From Actinoalloteichus_B caeruleus (GTDB taxonomy: Bacteria > Actinomycetota > Actinomycetes > Mycobacteriales > Pseudonocardiaceae): a DNA stretch of 64,000 bases. This document shows, in pieces, positions 8,728-17,304 of the stretch (position 1 is the first letter of the stretch; the number at the start of each line of letters is the position of its first letter). Under the pieces are notes generated by a model. That model was not told the origin of the DNA. It did not search any database and was given only the letters and a program-made list of their open reading frames with translations. Where the stretch lies: the NCBI RefSeq assembly GCF_000718005.1, contig NZ_JODV01000007.1; one strand, given 5' to 3'. Both the position numbers and the translations under genes were made by a program.

Positions 8728-9414
8728 TCAGCGCGACGGACCGGCATCCGCCGCGCTGCCTGGGGAGCCCGCTCCCCCCGCTCCCCGAGCCGGTCGTTCC
8801 GCTCCTCCCCCGGCGGCCCGGTCAACGGGAGCCACCAGCGGGCGCACGAGCGCCGCCGCCAACCCACGCACCCGTTCGGGGTTCCCACCACCGAGCTGCG
8901 GTGTCCGGACGACCGCCTGGAGCAGGCCGACCCCGACCAGCAGCGCGGCGACCAGCTCCGCGCGCAACCTCCCGTCCTCGCCTGGCAGCCGGCGCGCGAG
9001 ACCGAGGGTGAAGTCGTCGGTGACCAGCTGGCGCAACCGTTCCATCGCCGCCGCGCTCCCCGGCGAGCGCAGCAGCGCCACCAACCCGGGGGCGCCCTGG
9101 TCCCCCTCACGCGACAACAGGTCACCCAGACCGGGGCCGATGGCGTCGAGTGGGCCGGCGAGCAGCTCACCGATCGCCGAGGTGTGCGCGGAGACCTCCT
9201 CGAACAGGGCATCCTTCGACCCGAAGTAGCGGTAGACGAGCGCCTGGTTCACTCCCACGTCGGCGGCGACCTCCCGGACGCTCGTCCGGTCGTAGCCGTC
9301 CCGCGCGAACCGGAGGACCGCCGCCATCAACAAGGCCGACCTGGTGGCGTCGGCGTCCTTCCGGCGAGGCGGGACACCTCGTCCCTCCTCGGCACCCGGT
9401 TCCTCCTGCGCCAC
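8728..9414 (-). CDS. TetR-family transcriptional regulator
   Basis: This 228-residue protein has a typical TetR N-terminal helix-turn-helix at about residues 22-70 (VREVAADVGVNQALVYRYFGSKDALF). It is followed by a helical ligand-binding domain and a Gly/Ala-rich disordered tail. It is transcribed away from the glycosyltransferase, UDP-glucose dehydrogenase and exporter genes across a 318-bp region that contains symmetric sequences. It is therefore the likely local repressor that releases the cassette when it binds a small molecule. The ligand is unknown. A GTG or ATG a few codons inside could also serve as start. Confidence 0.88.
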   Translation of the reverse strand: MAQEEPGAEEGRGVPPRRKDADATRSALLMAAVLRFARDGYDRTSVREVAADVGVNQALVYRYFGSKDALFEEVSAHTSAIGELLAGPLDAIGPGLGDLLSREGDQGAPGLVALLRSPGSAAAMERLRQLVTDDFTLGLARRLPGEDGRLRAELVAALLVGVGLLQAVVRTPQLGGGNPERVRGLAAALVRPLVAPVDRAAGGGAERPARGAGGAGSPGSAADAGPSR

Positions 9415-9732
9415 CCGCGAGCCCTCCCGTCACGATGTCGGCATGTGATCCACATCTCCCCCGGCGCGGGTTCAGCGTATTGACCGTCAGCATCCGACTG
9501 GATACGTTCAGTGAAGTAATCCGTCGCTGACTTCTGGCTGACCGATCGCTGACCGGTCCTCGACGCCTTGGACACCCAACCGACGCGTTCCCCGCACCGA
9601 TCCTGCCGAGCCGGGACGGACCGAGCCAGCTCGACGCCACAACAACCGTGCCGCCGGGCCGTGATCTCGGCCCGGGGACCTCCCCTGCCCGCGTACCGAC
9701 CGCCGCCGACCGCCTCAGGAAAGGACCGTTCC
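9415..9732. promoter_or_regulatory. Divergent regulatory region between tetR and the glycosyltransferase gene
   Basis: No gene is seen in this stretch. It holds three candidate regulatory elements. ATGTG-N3-CACAT lies at 9443-9455. The inverted pair CGTAT (9476-9480) and ATACG (9502-9506) overlaps the plus-strand promoter. Three direct GCTGAC repeats start at 9526, 9537 and 9548. A purine-rich AGGAAAGGA near 9717-9725 is the ribosome-binding site of the glycosyltransferase gene. Confidence 0.6.
9480..9508 (+). promoter_or_regulatory. Sigma-70-type promoter for the glycosyltransferase operon
   Basis: TTGACC at 9480-9485 and TACGTT at 9503-9508 are separated by 17 bp, a good match to the HrdB/SigA consensus. 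The pentamers CGTAT and ATACG overlap both ends of this promoter in inverted orientation, which would suit a TetR operator. The predicted leader is about 220 nt long. Confidence 0.55.
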
Positions 9733-10983
9733 GTGCGAGTGCTGTGCAGCGTCACCGGTTCCCCCTCCCACGCCCGAGCCATGCTCCCGGTGGCCAGCGC
9801 GGTGGCCAGAGCCGGCCACCAGGTGCTGGCGGTGGTTCCCGCCGCGCTCACCCACGTGTTCGCGGGCGAGAACTTCCCGGTCAGGGCGGTCCTGGGGCCG
9901 ATCGAGGACATCCTGCGGGATCAGCTCGCCAGCGGTGAACTGACCCTTGACCAGCTGACGGACGCCACGGTCATGATCCGGGAGTTCGTCGGCGGACCCC
10001 AGGTCACCCGCAACGTCGGCACCATCCTGCCGATCGCGCGGGAGTTCCGCCCGGACCTGGTGCTCCGGGACGGCACCGAGTGCGCCGGGATGCTGGTGGC
10101 CGAGGCGCTGGGCGTGCCCCAGGTGTCCGTCCCCAGCGGAGGGGGCAACCTGGTCGACCCGGTCGGCCTCGTCGACCACCTCAACCGGCGGCGCCGGGAG
10201 ATCCACCTGCCCGAGCAGGGCCCGGACGCGCTCTACCGGCACGGCCGGCTGGACTGCGTCCCCCACCGCTACACCTTCAACACCCATGACGTGCCGCCCG
10301 CGATCGCCTACCGGCAGCCCGACACCGTCGCCGACCGGGAGGCGCTGCCCAGCTGGGTGTCCGAACTCGACCCCACCCGCCCACTGGTGTTCGGAGCGGT
10401 CGGCACGGCGCTCTCGATGGTCCTCGACGCTCCGCCCCAACCCGGCCTCGAGGACACGCCCCCCATGCGCGATCCCGCCGAGGGGCTGCGCGCCATCATC
10501 GAGGGGCTGGGACGGCTCGACTGCGCCGCGATCGTGTCCACCGGAGGTGTGCCGCTCCCGGACATCCCCCACCCGTCCAACGTCCACGTCGTCACCGGGA
10601 TCGCGCAGCCGCTGCTCCTCCAGTGCGCGGACCTCTTCGTGACCCACGGCGGTTACAACAGCATCCGGGAGTCGTTGCGGGCCGGCGTGCCCATGGCCGT
10701 CGTCCCGCAGTTCGGCGACCAGCCGGTGAACGCCGACCGCGTCGCGGAACTCGGTCTCGGTCGCCACGTGGTCGAGCAGACCGCCGACGGCGTCGCCTCC
10801 GCCTGTTCCGACCTCCTCACCGACCGCACCACCACCGGCACGGTGCGAGCCGCGCAGCGGGAGATGCTGGCGCTACCCCACGTCGACCAGGTCGTCCGCC
10901 GCCTCGAGGAGATCGCAGCCGGGGCCGGTCAGGTCCACGCCGCCGACCAGGCCGACACCGCCGTCGGCGCCGGCAGGGGGTGA
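9733..10983 (+). CDS. GT1-family glycosyltransferase (UGT/macrolide-glycosyltransferase type)
   Basis: This 416-residue GT-B enzyme is related to actinomycete GT1 glycosyltransferases that attach sugars to small molecules or antibiotics. The N-terminus MRVLCSVTGSPSHARAMLPV is the acceptor-domain strand and helix. The C-terminal segment FVTHGGYNSIRESLRAGVP, near residues 302-320, is the nucleotide-sugar-binding signature. GTG at 9733 is selected because AGGAAAGGA precedes it; the upstream open frame is non-coding. The next gene, four bases downstream, makes UDP-glucuronic acid, so UDP-glucuronate is a plausible donor (inference). The acceptor is unknown. Confidence 0.87.
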   Translation: MRVLCSVTGSPSHARAMLPVASAVARAGHQVLAVVPAALTHVFAGENFPVRAVLGPIEDILRDQLASGELTLDQLTDATVMIREFVGGPQVTRNVGTILPIAREFRPDLVLRDGTECAGMLVAEALGVPQVSVPSGGGNLVDPVGLVDHLNRRRREIHLPEQGPDALYRHGRLDCVPHRYTFNTHDVPPAIAYRQPDTVADREALPSWVSELDPTRPLVFGAVGTALSMVLDAPPQPGLEDTPPMRDPAEGLRAIIEGLGRLDCAAIVSTGGVPLPDIPHPSNVHVVTGIAQPLLLQCADLFVTHGGYNSIRESLRAGVPMAVVPQFGDQPVNADRVAELGLGRHVVEQTADGVASACSDLLTDRTTTGTVRAAQREMLALPHVDQVVRRLEEIAAGAGQVHAADQADTAVGAGRG

Positions 10984-10987
10984 GGGC

Positions 10988-12469
10988 GTGACGCGCACCA
11001 GCCCACCGCCCGACGACCAGGGCCAGCCACCCCGGATCACCGTGATCGGCGCCGGTTACCTCGGCGCCACCCACGCCGCCTGCATGGCGGCACTCGGCTT
11101 CCAGGTCCTCGGCGTCGACGTCGACTCCGAGCGGGTCGACCGGCTCGGCCGCGGCGAGGTGCCCTTCCACGAACCGGGGCTGCCCGAGTTGCTCTCCACG
11201 CAGGTCGCGGAGGGACGACTCCGGTTCACCACCTCCCTCGCACTGGCGGCCGAGTTCGGTGACACGCACTTCGTGTGCGTGGGCACCCCGGAACTCCCCC
11301 GCGGGTACGGGGCGGACCTGTCCCAGGTCGTCACCGTGATCGAGATGCTGGGTCCCCTGCTCACGCGTCCGTGCCTCGTGGTCGGCAAGTCGACGGTCCC
11401 CGTCGGGACCGCCGAACCGCTCGCCCGCCGCCTCGCCGAGCTGTCCCCCGTCGGTGAGCACGCCAGGCTCGCCTGGAACCCGGAGTTCCTGCGCGAGGGC
11501 CACGGGATCCAGGACACCCTTCGACCCGACCGCCTCGTCTTCGGCGTCACCGACGACGTGGCGGAACGGGCGCTGCGTCGCGTGTACGCGCCGCTGCTGG
11601 CCGACACCCCCGAACGCCCGGCGACTCCCGTCGTGGTCTGCGACCTCCCGACCGCGGAGTTGGTGAAGGTCGCGGCCAACGCGTACCTCGCCACCCGGCT
11701 GTCCTTCGTCAACCTCGTCGCCGACGTCTGCGAGGCCAGCGGAGCCGACGTCGTCCCCCTCACCCGCGCCCTCGGGCTCGACCCCCGCATCGGCGACCGC
11801 TTCCTCGGGGCGGGACTGGGTTACGGGGGCGGGTGCCTGCCGAAGGACCTCCGGGCGTTCACGGCCCGCGCCGAGCAGCTCGGAGCGGGCCGGGGGGTGG
11901 AACTGCTCCAGGCGGTCGACCAGATCAACGTGGAGCGCCGGAGCCGGACCGTCGCCCTCGTGCGCGAGGAGCTGGGTGGGGAGGTCACCGACGCCAGGGT
12001 CGCCGTGCTGGGAGCGGCCTTCAAACCCCACTCGGACGACGTCCGCGACTCGCCCGCGCTCACCGTCGCCGCCGATCTGCACCTGCACGGAGCCCGGGTC
12101 GCGGTGCACGACCCGCACGCGTTGACCAACGCGCGACGGGAGCTGCCCACGGTCGACTACGCGGACTCCGCGTACGAGGCGGCGACCGGGGCCGACATCG
12201 TCCTGCACCTCACCGAGTGGCCCGAGTACGCGGCGCTCGACCCGGACCGGCTGCGGCGCCTCGTGCGCCGGCCGACGCTGCTCGACGCCAGGAACACCCT
12301 CGACCGGGATCACTGGACCAGGGCTGGTTGGTCGGTGCGTTCCCTCGGGCGTCCCCGCCATCCGGGCAGCCCGACGCCCGGGTCCCTCCAGCACCGCCGC
12401 GCCATCGGGACCGGGCACCACGGCGGGGCGGGCAGCCCGACGGTGAGGGGTGCCGCTCGGGAGACGTGA
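10988..12469 (+). CDS. ugd: UDP-glucose 6-dehydrogenase
   Basis: This enzyme makes UDP-glucuronic acid by two successive NAD+-dependent oxidations of UDP-glucose. The 493-residue product has the N-terminal Rossmann motif GAGYLG (residues 21-26) and the catalytic Cys283 in the GGGCLPKD active-site segment. It also has the central dimerisation helix and the C-terminal UDP-binding domain (AVLGAAFKPHSDDVRDSPA). About 50 Arg/Gly/Pro-rich residues extend beyond the usual family end. It starts at GTG 10988, four bases after the glycosyltransferase stop, so the two genes are almost certainly co-transcribed. The pairing suggests sugar donor supply for that transferase. Confidence 0.93.
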   Translation: MTRTSPPPDDQGQPPRITVIGAGYLGATHAACMAALGFQVLGVDVDSERVDRLGRGEVPFHEPGLPELLSTQVAEGRLRFTTSLALAAEFGDTHFVCVGTPELPRGYGADLSQVVTVIEMLGPLLTRPCLVVGKSTVPVGTAEPLARRLAELSPVGEHARLAWNPEFLREGHGIQDTLRPDRLVFGVTDDVAERALRRVYAPLLADTPERPATPVVVCDLPTAELVKVAANAYLATRLSFVNLVADVCEASGADVVPLTRALGLDPRIGDRFLGAGLGYGGGCLPKDLRAFTARAEQLGAGRGVELLQAVDQINVERRSRTVALVREELGGEVTDARVAVLGAAFKPHSDDVRDSPALTVAADLHLHGARVAVHDPHALTNARRELPTVDYADSAYEAATGADIVLHLTEWPEYAALDPDRLRRLVRRPTLLDARNTLDRDHWTRAGWSVRSLGRPRHPGSPTPGSLQHRRAIGTGHHGGAGSPTVRGAARET

Positions 12470-12522
12470 CGAGCGCCACCCACTCCGTCAGCCCGAACCG
12501 GACCGGAAGGAGGTGTGAGCGC

Positions 12523-14265
12523 GTGGCCGACACGGCGCGACCCGCCACCAGCCCACGACCAGGGCACCAGTACGACCACCGCCAGGTGTTGCGGGTGCTC
12601 TCAGGCCTGCTGATCGGGATGTTCCTGTCCGCGCTGGACCAGACCGTGGTGGCGACCGCGATGCGCACCATCGCCGACGAGCTGCACGGTCAGACGATCC
12701 AGGCGTGGGCGACCACCGCCTACCTCGTCACCGCCACCGTCGCCACCCCGCTGTACGGCAAGCTGTCGGACCTCTACGGGCGCCGACCGGTCTACCTCGC
12801 GGCCATCGGCATCTTCCTGCTCGGTTCGCTGCTCTGCGGCCTGGCCGCCTCCATGCCCCAGCTGGCCGCCTTCCGCGCCGTGCAGGGGCTCGGCGGAGGC
12901 GGGCTGTTCTCCCTGGCGTTCGTCATCGTCTCCGACCTGGTGCCCCCCAGGGAACGGGGCCGGTACCAGGCCTACTTCATGGCGGTCTTCGGGTCGGCCA
13001 GCCTGCTCGGCCCCGTGGTCGGTGGCCTCTTCGCGGGTGCCCCGGACTTCCTCGGCCTCGCGGGATGGCGATGGATCTTCCTCATCAACGTGCCCATCGG
13101 GATCGTCGCCGTGCTCGTCGTCCACCGGGTGCTCGACCTACCCGTTCCCGGCGGTGGCGGACGGGTGGACTACCTCGGCGCGGTGGCCCTGGTGGTGGCC
13201 GTCGTCCCCCTGCTCACCGTCGCCTCCCACGGACGGGAGTGGGGCTGGGGCTCCCCCACGTCCGTCCTGCTGTACCTGGTGGCCGGGTTCGGCCTCCTCG
13301 CCTTCGTCCTGGTGGAACGACGCTCCCGCGACGTCGCGCTCCTGCCACCGCACCTCTTCCGCATCCGCACCTTCGTCCTGGGCAACGTGCTCAACGTCCT
13401 GGTGGGCATGGCGATGTTCGGGAGCCTCGCCGTGCTTCCCCTCTACCTCCAGATCGTGCGGGGTCACTCGGCGATGGTCGCCGGGCTGCTGCTCCTCCCC
13501 CAGACACTCGGGAACGTGGTGGCCACGATCATCGTGGGACACCTGATCACCGCGACGGGCCGGGTACGCCGCTTCGCCGTGTTCGGCTCCGCGACCAGCG
13601 CCCTCGCGCTGGCGCTGCTGAGCACGGTGCGCACCGACACCCCCCTCGCCCTGGTCGGCCTCCACGCGCTGCTCCTCGGCGTCGGCGTCGGTGTCGCCAT
13701 GCAGACGCTCACGCTCATCGTGCAGATCGGCGCGCCACGGGCGGATCTCGGGTCCGCCACCTCCTCCAGCCACTTCTTCCGCCAGATCGGGGGTTCCGCC
13801 GGAACGGCCGTCCTGCTCTCGGTCCTCTTCGGGCTGGTCGGCGGAAGGCTGGACGACTCGTTCGCGGCAGCGCGCGCCGACCCGGACTTCGCCCGGCACC
13901 TCACCGAGCCAGCCGTCACCGGGGACCCGGACAACCGCCCGGTGCTCGACGCGGTGACCGAGGACGGCCGGCTGCTGCTCGACCTGGACAACACGGAGTT
14001 CCTGGCCACCGTGGACCCGGTGCTGGCCGCCCCCGTGCTGGCGGCCTTCGCCTCGGCCGCCGCCACCGCCTTCCTGGTGGGCGCGGTGGCCGCGGTCCTG
14101 GCGTTCCTGGTCGCGTTGCTGGTCCCGGACGCGCGGTTGGCGGGTCGCGAGGACCCGCCAACCACCCCGGTAGCCGGGGTCGACGCCGCGACCGACCCGG
14201 TCACGCCGGAGACCGAGGTCGCCGGTCGCCCCGACGATCAGGCCAGCACGAGGGAGAGGCCATAG
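12523..14265 (+). CDS. DHA2-family MFS drug exporter (14 TM)
   Basis: This 580-residue membrane protein belongs to the EmrB/QacA drug:H+ antiporter group. It shows the motif LDQTVVATAMRTIADEL in TM1 and GKLSDLYGRRPV (motif A) after TM2. Long hydrophobic segments continue to about residue 545, consistent with 14 helices. GTG 12523 is chosen because GGAAGGAGG lies at 12505-12513; the upstream in-frame extension overlaps ugd and is spurious. It follows the glycosyltransferase and ugd genes and probably exports the conjugated product. Its 3' end overlaps the convergent protease gene by 28 bp. Confidence 0.92.
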   Translation: MADTARPATSPRPGHQYDHRQVLRVLSGLLIGMFLSALDQTVVATAMRTIADELHGQTIQAWATTAYLVTATVATPLYGKLSDLYGRRPVYLAAIGIFLLGSLLCGLAASMPQLAAFRAVQGLGGGGLFSLAFVIVSDLVPPRERGRYQAYFMAVFGSASLLGPVVGGLFAGAPDFLGLAGWRWIFLINVPIGIVAVLVVHRVLDLPVPGGGGRVDYLGAVALVVAVVPLLTVASHGREWGWGSPTSVLLYLVAGFGLLAFVLVERRSRDVALLPPHLFRIRTFVLGNVLNVLVGMAMFGSLAVLPLYLQIVRGHSAMVAGLLLLPQTLGNVVATIIVGHLITATGRVRRFAVFGSATSALALALLSTVRTDTPLALVGLHALLLGVGVGVAMQTLTLIVQIGAPRADLGSATSSSHFFRQIGGSAGTAVLLSVLFGLVGGRLDDSFAAARADPDFARHLTEPAVTGDPDNRPVLDAVTEDGRLLLDLDNTEFLATVDPVLAAPVLAAFASAAATAFLVGAVAAVLAFLVALLVPDARLAGREDPPTTPVAGVDAATDPVTPETEVAGRPDDQASTRERP

Positions 14266-15401
14266 GCGGACAGGATCGGGTTCACCGGCGCGAAGAAGGT
14301 CCGACCGCCGGTCGCGCAGTTGCCAGAACCGCCGGAGGTGACGCCCTGCGCCTGGTCTCCGGTGATGAAGGAGCCACCGGAGTCACCACCCTGCGCACAG
14401 GCACTGGTCTGCGTCGTTCCGTAGACCGGCCCCTGCTGGTAGTTCACCGTCACGTTCAACGCCTCCACGGTGCCGCACCGCCAGCCGGTCGTCGATCCCG
14501 AGCGGCAGATCGAGGACCCGACGGGCGCCACCGAGGAACCCCGCACGAGGACGTCGTGCACGGTTCCCCAGCCGAGGACCACCGGCTCGGTCCACCAGCC
14601 GTGACCGATGCGAACCCAACCGTGGTCGTTGCCGGGGAAGCTCGCGGCCGCGACGTTGCCCATCAGCGACCAGTCCCACCCGTGCACGGTGCTGCCCGCC
14701 CCACCGCAGTGCCCGGCCGTCACGAAACCACCGTGCACGGAGAACCCGATCGAACAACGGGTGTTGCTGTTGATGTAGTAGGGGTCGCCGCCCACCGTGC
14801 CCGCCGCGAAGGTCTCGGGCCGCTCGCTCACCTCGGTCACCGTGACCGGCCCCAGGGCCCGCGCCTCGGCGAGGAAGGCGGCGGTTGTCGAGTCGTCGGC
14901 GCCGGCGAGGACGGTGACGACGACCTCGTTCGCGGCCGGGTCGACGTACCAACTGGTCACGTCCGCCGGCGGAGCCTCCTCCTCCGCGACGGCGTTCAAC
15001 TCGGCCACCACCCCGTCGAGGACGGCGGCGCTGTGCTCGACGACCTCGACGTCCACCTCGGCCGCCGCTCGGACGGCGTCGGCGGCCCCGGCATCGGTCA
15101 CGCCCACGACCAGCGCCCCTCGCTCGGCGTCGAACCAGGCCCCCGCGTAGGCGGAGCCGGCGGCCTCCTCCGCCGGGTCCACCGCGTCCATCGCGGCGAA
15201 CTCCTGACCCAGCCGCGTCTCCGCCTCGAGCGGGGTGATGCCGAACTCGTCGGCCATGCTCGTCAGCAGGCCGGGCGAGTAGTCCTGGCGGTCGGGGCCA
15301 TCGGCGGGGCGTTCTCCGGCGGAGGCGGCCCCCACTCCGGTGAGGGTCGCGGTCACCACGGCAGCGGTGGCGACCAGGCCGGTCAGGCGAACAGGTCTCA
15401 T
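14238..15401 (-). CDS. Secreted alpha-lytic/streptogrisin-like serine protease (S1E) preproprotein
   Basis: This 387-residue precursor has a signal peptide at about 1-28 (cleavage after ASA), a pro-domain of about 170 residues and a chymotrypsin-fold mature enzyme from around residue 200. The catalytic triad is His231 (FVTAGHCG), Asp259 (NDHGWVRIG) and Ser341 (GGDSGGS). Six cysteines at 216/232, 299/309 and 335/362 match the three disulfides of bacterial extracellular S1E proteases. The pro-domain acts as folding chaperone in this family. It is monocistronic and convergent with the MFS gene. It probably degrades extracellular protein. Confidence 0.95.
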   Translation of the reverse strand: MRPVRLTGLVATAAVVTATLTGVGAASAGERPADGPDRQDYSPGLLTSMADEFGITPLEAETRLGQEFAAMDAVDPAEEAAGSAYAGAWFDAERGALVVGVTDAGAADAVRAAAEVDVEVVEHSAAVLDGVVAELNAVAEEEAPPADVTSWYVDPAANEVVVTVLAGADDSTTAAFLAEARALGPVTVTEVSERPETFAAGTVGGDPYYINSNTRCSIGFSVHGGFVTAGHCGGAGSTVHGWDWSLMGNVAAASFPGNDHGWVRIGHGWWTEPVVLGWGTVHDVLVRGSSVAPVGSSICRSGSTTGWRCGTVEALNVTVNYQQGPVYGTTQTSACAQGGDSGGSFITGDQAQGVTSGGSGNCATGGRTFFAPVNPILSAYGLSLVLA

Positions 15402-15820
15402 CAGTCATCTCCTTCGTACGTGCGGGACGGTCGACCGGAACGGCCGACCGGCGGGAGAGAGGGACTGAAACGGCGACGGCGCCGCCGGCCAACGGGCCGG
15501 GGAGAACCGCCGGTTGGGTGGGAGCGCCGGACGACCGGCACGACCACACCCGCCCTGAGCAGGACGAACGGCGGGTCAACCTGGATCTGACACTATTCGG
15601 ATTCCACCGGCGAAGTACCTCTGAAGGACGCATCACCGCCTGCGCCGAGCACAGCACGGGAGCGGTCAAAGAAATCGGACATCGCCGCGGAGGAGCGAGT
15701 GGCGCCTCGGCGAACGGGCGACCGGTACGGGCGACCGGGCCGGACGGCCCGCCGAACCGTTCCGGGAGGACCGCCCCGCACCGGGTGGACGGCGACCAGG
15801 ACGGACGCGGAGGGCGGCGC
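15402..15820. other. 419-bp intergenic region upstream of the protease, downstream of truA
   Basis: I see no gene here. The region must carry the minus-strand protease promoter and the end of the truA transcript. A short GC inverted repeat (GGGCC/GGCCC around 15736-15750) may end truA. No convincing -35/-10 pair was found, although a TAGTGT hexamer near 15590 is one possibility. Confidence 0.4.
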
Positions 15821-16645
15821 TCAGCCCGGGGAGGTGGCCTGTCCCGGCACCCGCAGCCGACGGGTCCGTTCCGCGCGCGCCGCCAGTTCGGCGTCGTCCG
15901 GGTAGTCGACCCCGGTCAACGCCAACCCGTGCGCGGGCGCCACCACGACGTCGTCGACACGGCTGGACCGGGACAACAGCGCGCCGGGCCACTCCACCGG
16001 CCTGCGACCGTCACCAACCGCCAGCAACGCGCCGACCAGGCTTCGCACCATCGAGTGACAGAAGGCGTCCGCACTCACCCTGACCTCGATCAGGTGGTGC
16101 GCGGCGGTCCCCGGTCCTCCCAACCGGTCCCACCGGAGACGTTGCAGGGCGCGGACGGTGGTAGCGCCCTCCCGCCGCCGGCAGTAGGCGGCGAAGTCGT
16201 GTTCCCCGAGCAGCCGCGCCGACGCCTCGTTCATCGCGGCCACGTCCAACGGGCGGGTCCAGGCGAGCACGTGCCGGCGGGTCAGGGGGTCACCGCCGAC
16301 GGGCGAGTCGGTCAGGCGGTACACGTAGTGCCGGCACAGCGCGGAGAACCGCGCGTCGAAGTCGGGCGAGACGGCACGGGCGCCCAGCACGCGCACGTCC
16401 GGCGGCAACAGCCGGTTGACCCGCCGCGCCAGCTGGCCGGGATCGACCTCCGCCGGCAGGTCGCAGTGGGCGACCTGGCCGGTGGCGTGAACGCCCGCGT
16501 CGGTCCGGCCCGCCACGGTCAATCGCACGTCGAGACGAAGGATCATCGACAGCGAGTCCTCCAGCACCCCGCACACGGTGCGGCGGCCGGGCTGCCGAGC
16601 CCAGCCGGAGAACTCCCCGCCGTCGTAGCTGATGTCGAGGCGCAC
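15821..16645 (-). CDS. truA: tRNA pseudouridine(38-40) synthase TruA
   Basis: TruA isomerises uridines 38-40 in the anticodon arm of many tRNAs. The 274-residue sequence begins RLDISYDGGEFSGWARQPG, as in the family. It carries the catalytic Asp49 within AGRTDAGVHATGQ, and later FCHSMVRSLVGALLAVG. The GTG start at 16645 lies directly beside a long hairpin that follows rplQ, and no clear Shine-Dalgarno sequence is exposed. Translation may thus depend on read-through from the ribosomal operon or on hairpin opening. The C-terminal tail is Arg-rich and variable. Confidence 0.95.
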   Translation of the reverse strand: MRLDISYDGGEFSGWARQPGRRTVCGVLEDSLSMILRLDVRLTVAGRTDAGVHATGQVAHCDLPAEVDPGQLARRVNRLLPPDVRVLGARAVSPDFDARFSALCRHYVYRLTDSPVGGDPLTRRHVLAWTRPLDVAAMNEASARLLGEHDFAAYCRRREGATTVRALQRLRWDRLGGPGTAAHHLIEVRVSADAFCHSMVRSLVGALLAVGDGRRPVEWPGALLSRSSRVDDVVVAPAHGLALTGVDYPDDAELAARAERTRRLRVPGQATSPG

Positions 16646-16646
16646 G

Positions 16647-16689
16647 CGAGCGAGCCCGCCACCCTGTGCGGGAGTGGCGGGCTCGCTCG
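16647..16689 (-). terminator. Strong hairpin after rplQ
   Basis: Arms of 16 bp at 16647-16662 and 16674-16689 pair perfectly around an 11-nt loop. It lies 23 bp beyond the rplQ stop and ends one base before the truA start. It probably terminates the infA-to-rplQ transcript and may also control truA. No U-tract follows. Confidence 0.7.
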
Positions 16690-16711
16690 GTGGTGTCGGG
16701 TGGCTCAGGAC

Positions 16712-17278
16712 TCAGTCCTTCTTCTCGTCGGACTTGTCCTCCGCCTCGGAGGCCTTGGCCTCGTCGGCCTCGGCCGCGGTGTCCTCGGCGGGGGCCTCCG
16801 CCTTGGTCTCCTCGGCGGGAGCCTCCGTCGTGGTGTCCTCGGCCTTGGTCTCCTCGGCCTCGGACGCCGTGCTGTCGGCGAAGGTGGTCTTCCGGGCGGC
16901 CTCGGCCTCCGCGGTGACCGTCTTCTCGTTCACCAGCTCGATGACGGCCATCGGGGCGTTGTCACCCTTGCGGGGCATCGCCTTGATGATCCGGGTGTAA
17001 CCGCCGTCGCGGTCGCCGAAGAAGGGGCCGATCTCGGCGAACAGCTTGTGCAGCACATCCTTGTCCCGGATGACCCGCAGCACCTCACGGCGGTTGTGCA
17101 GGTCACCGCGCTTGGCCTTGCTGATCAGCCGCTCGGCGAACGGCCGGAGCCGTTTCGCCTTCGCCTGGGTGGTCTTGATCCGGCCGTGCGTGAACAGCGA
17201 CGTGGCCAGGTTGGCCATCATCAGCCGCTCATGGGCCGGGGACCCGCCGAGACGGCGACCCTTGGTTGGGGTGGGCAT
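16712..17278 (-). CDS. rplQ: 50S ribosomal protein L17 with long acidic tail
   Basis: The first ~120 residues (MPTPTKGRRLGGSPAHERLM onward) are canonical L17, which lies near the peptide exit tunnel. The product is 188 residues instead of the usual ~120. The extra C-terminus is a low-complexity Glu/Ala/Thr/Lys-rich segment with repeats of AEETKAE and APAED. Acidic L17 extensions occur in other actinobacteria, and their role is unknown. It is the last gene of the alpha operon, 57 bp after rpoA, with a weak hairpin between them at 17305-17336. A strong hairpin follows. Confidence 0.97.
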   Translation of the reverse strand: MPTPTKGRRLGGSPAHERLMMANLATSLFTHGRIKTTQAKAKRLRPFAERLISKAKRGDLHNRREVLRVIRDKDVLHKLFAEIGPFFGDRDGGYTRIIKAMPRKGDNAPMAVIELVNEKTVTAEAEAARKTTFADSTASEAEETKAEDTTTEAPAEETKAEAPAEDTAAEADEAKASEAEDKSDEKKD

Positions 17279-17304
17279 CGGTTGCTCCTCGGTTGCGTCC
17301 TCGC

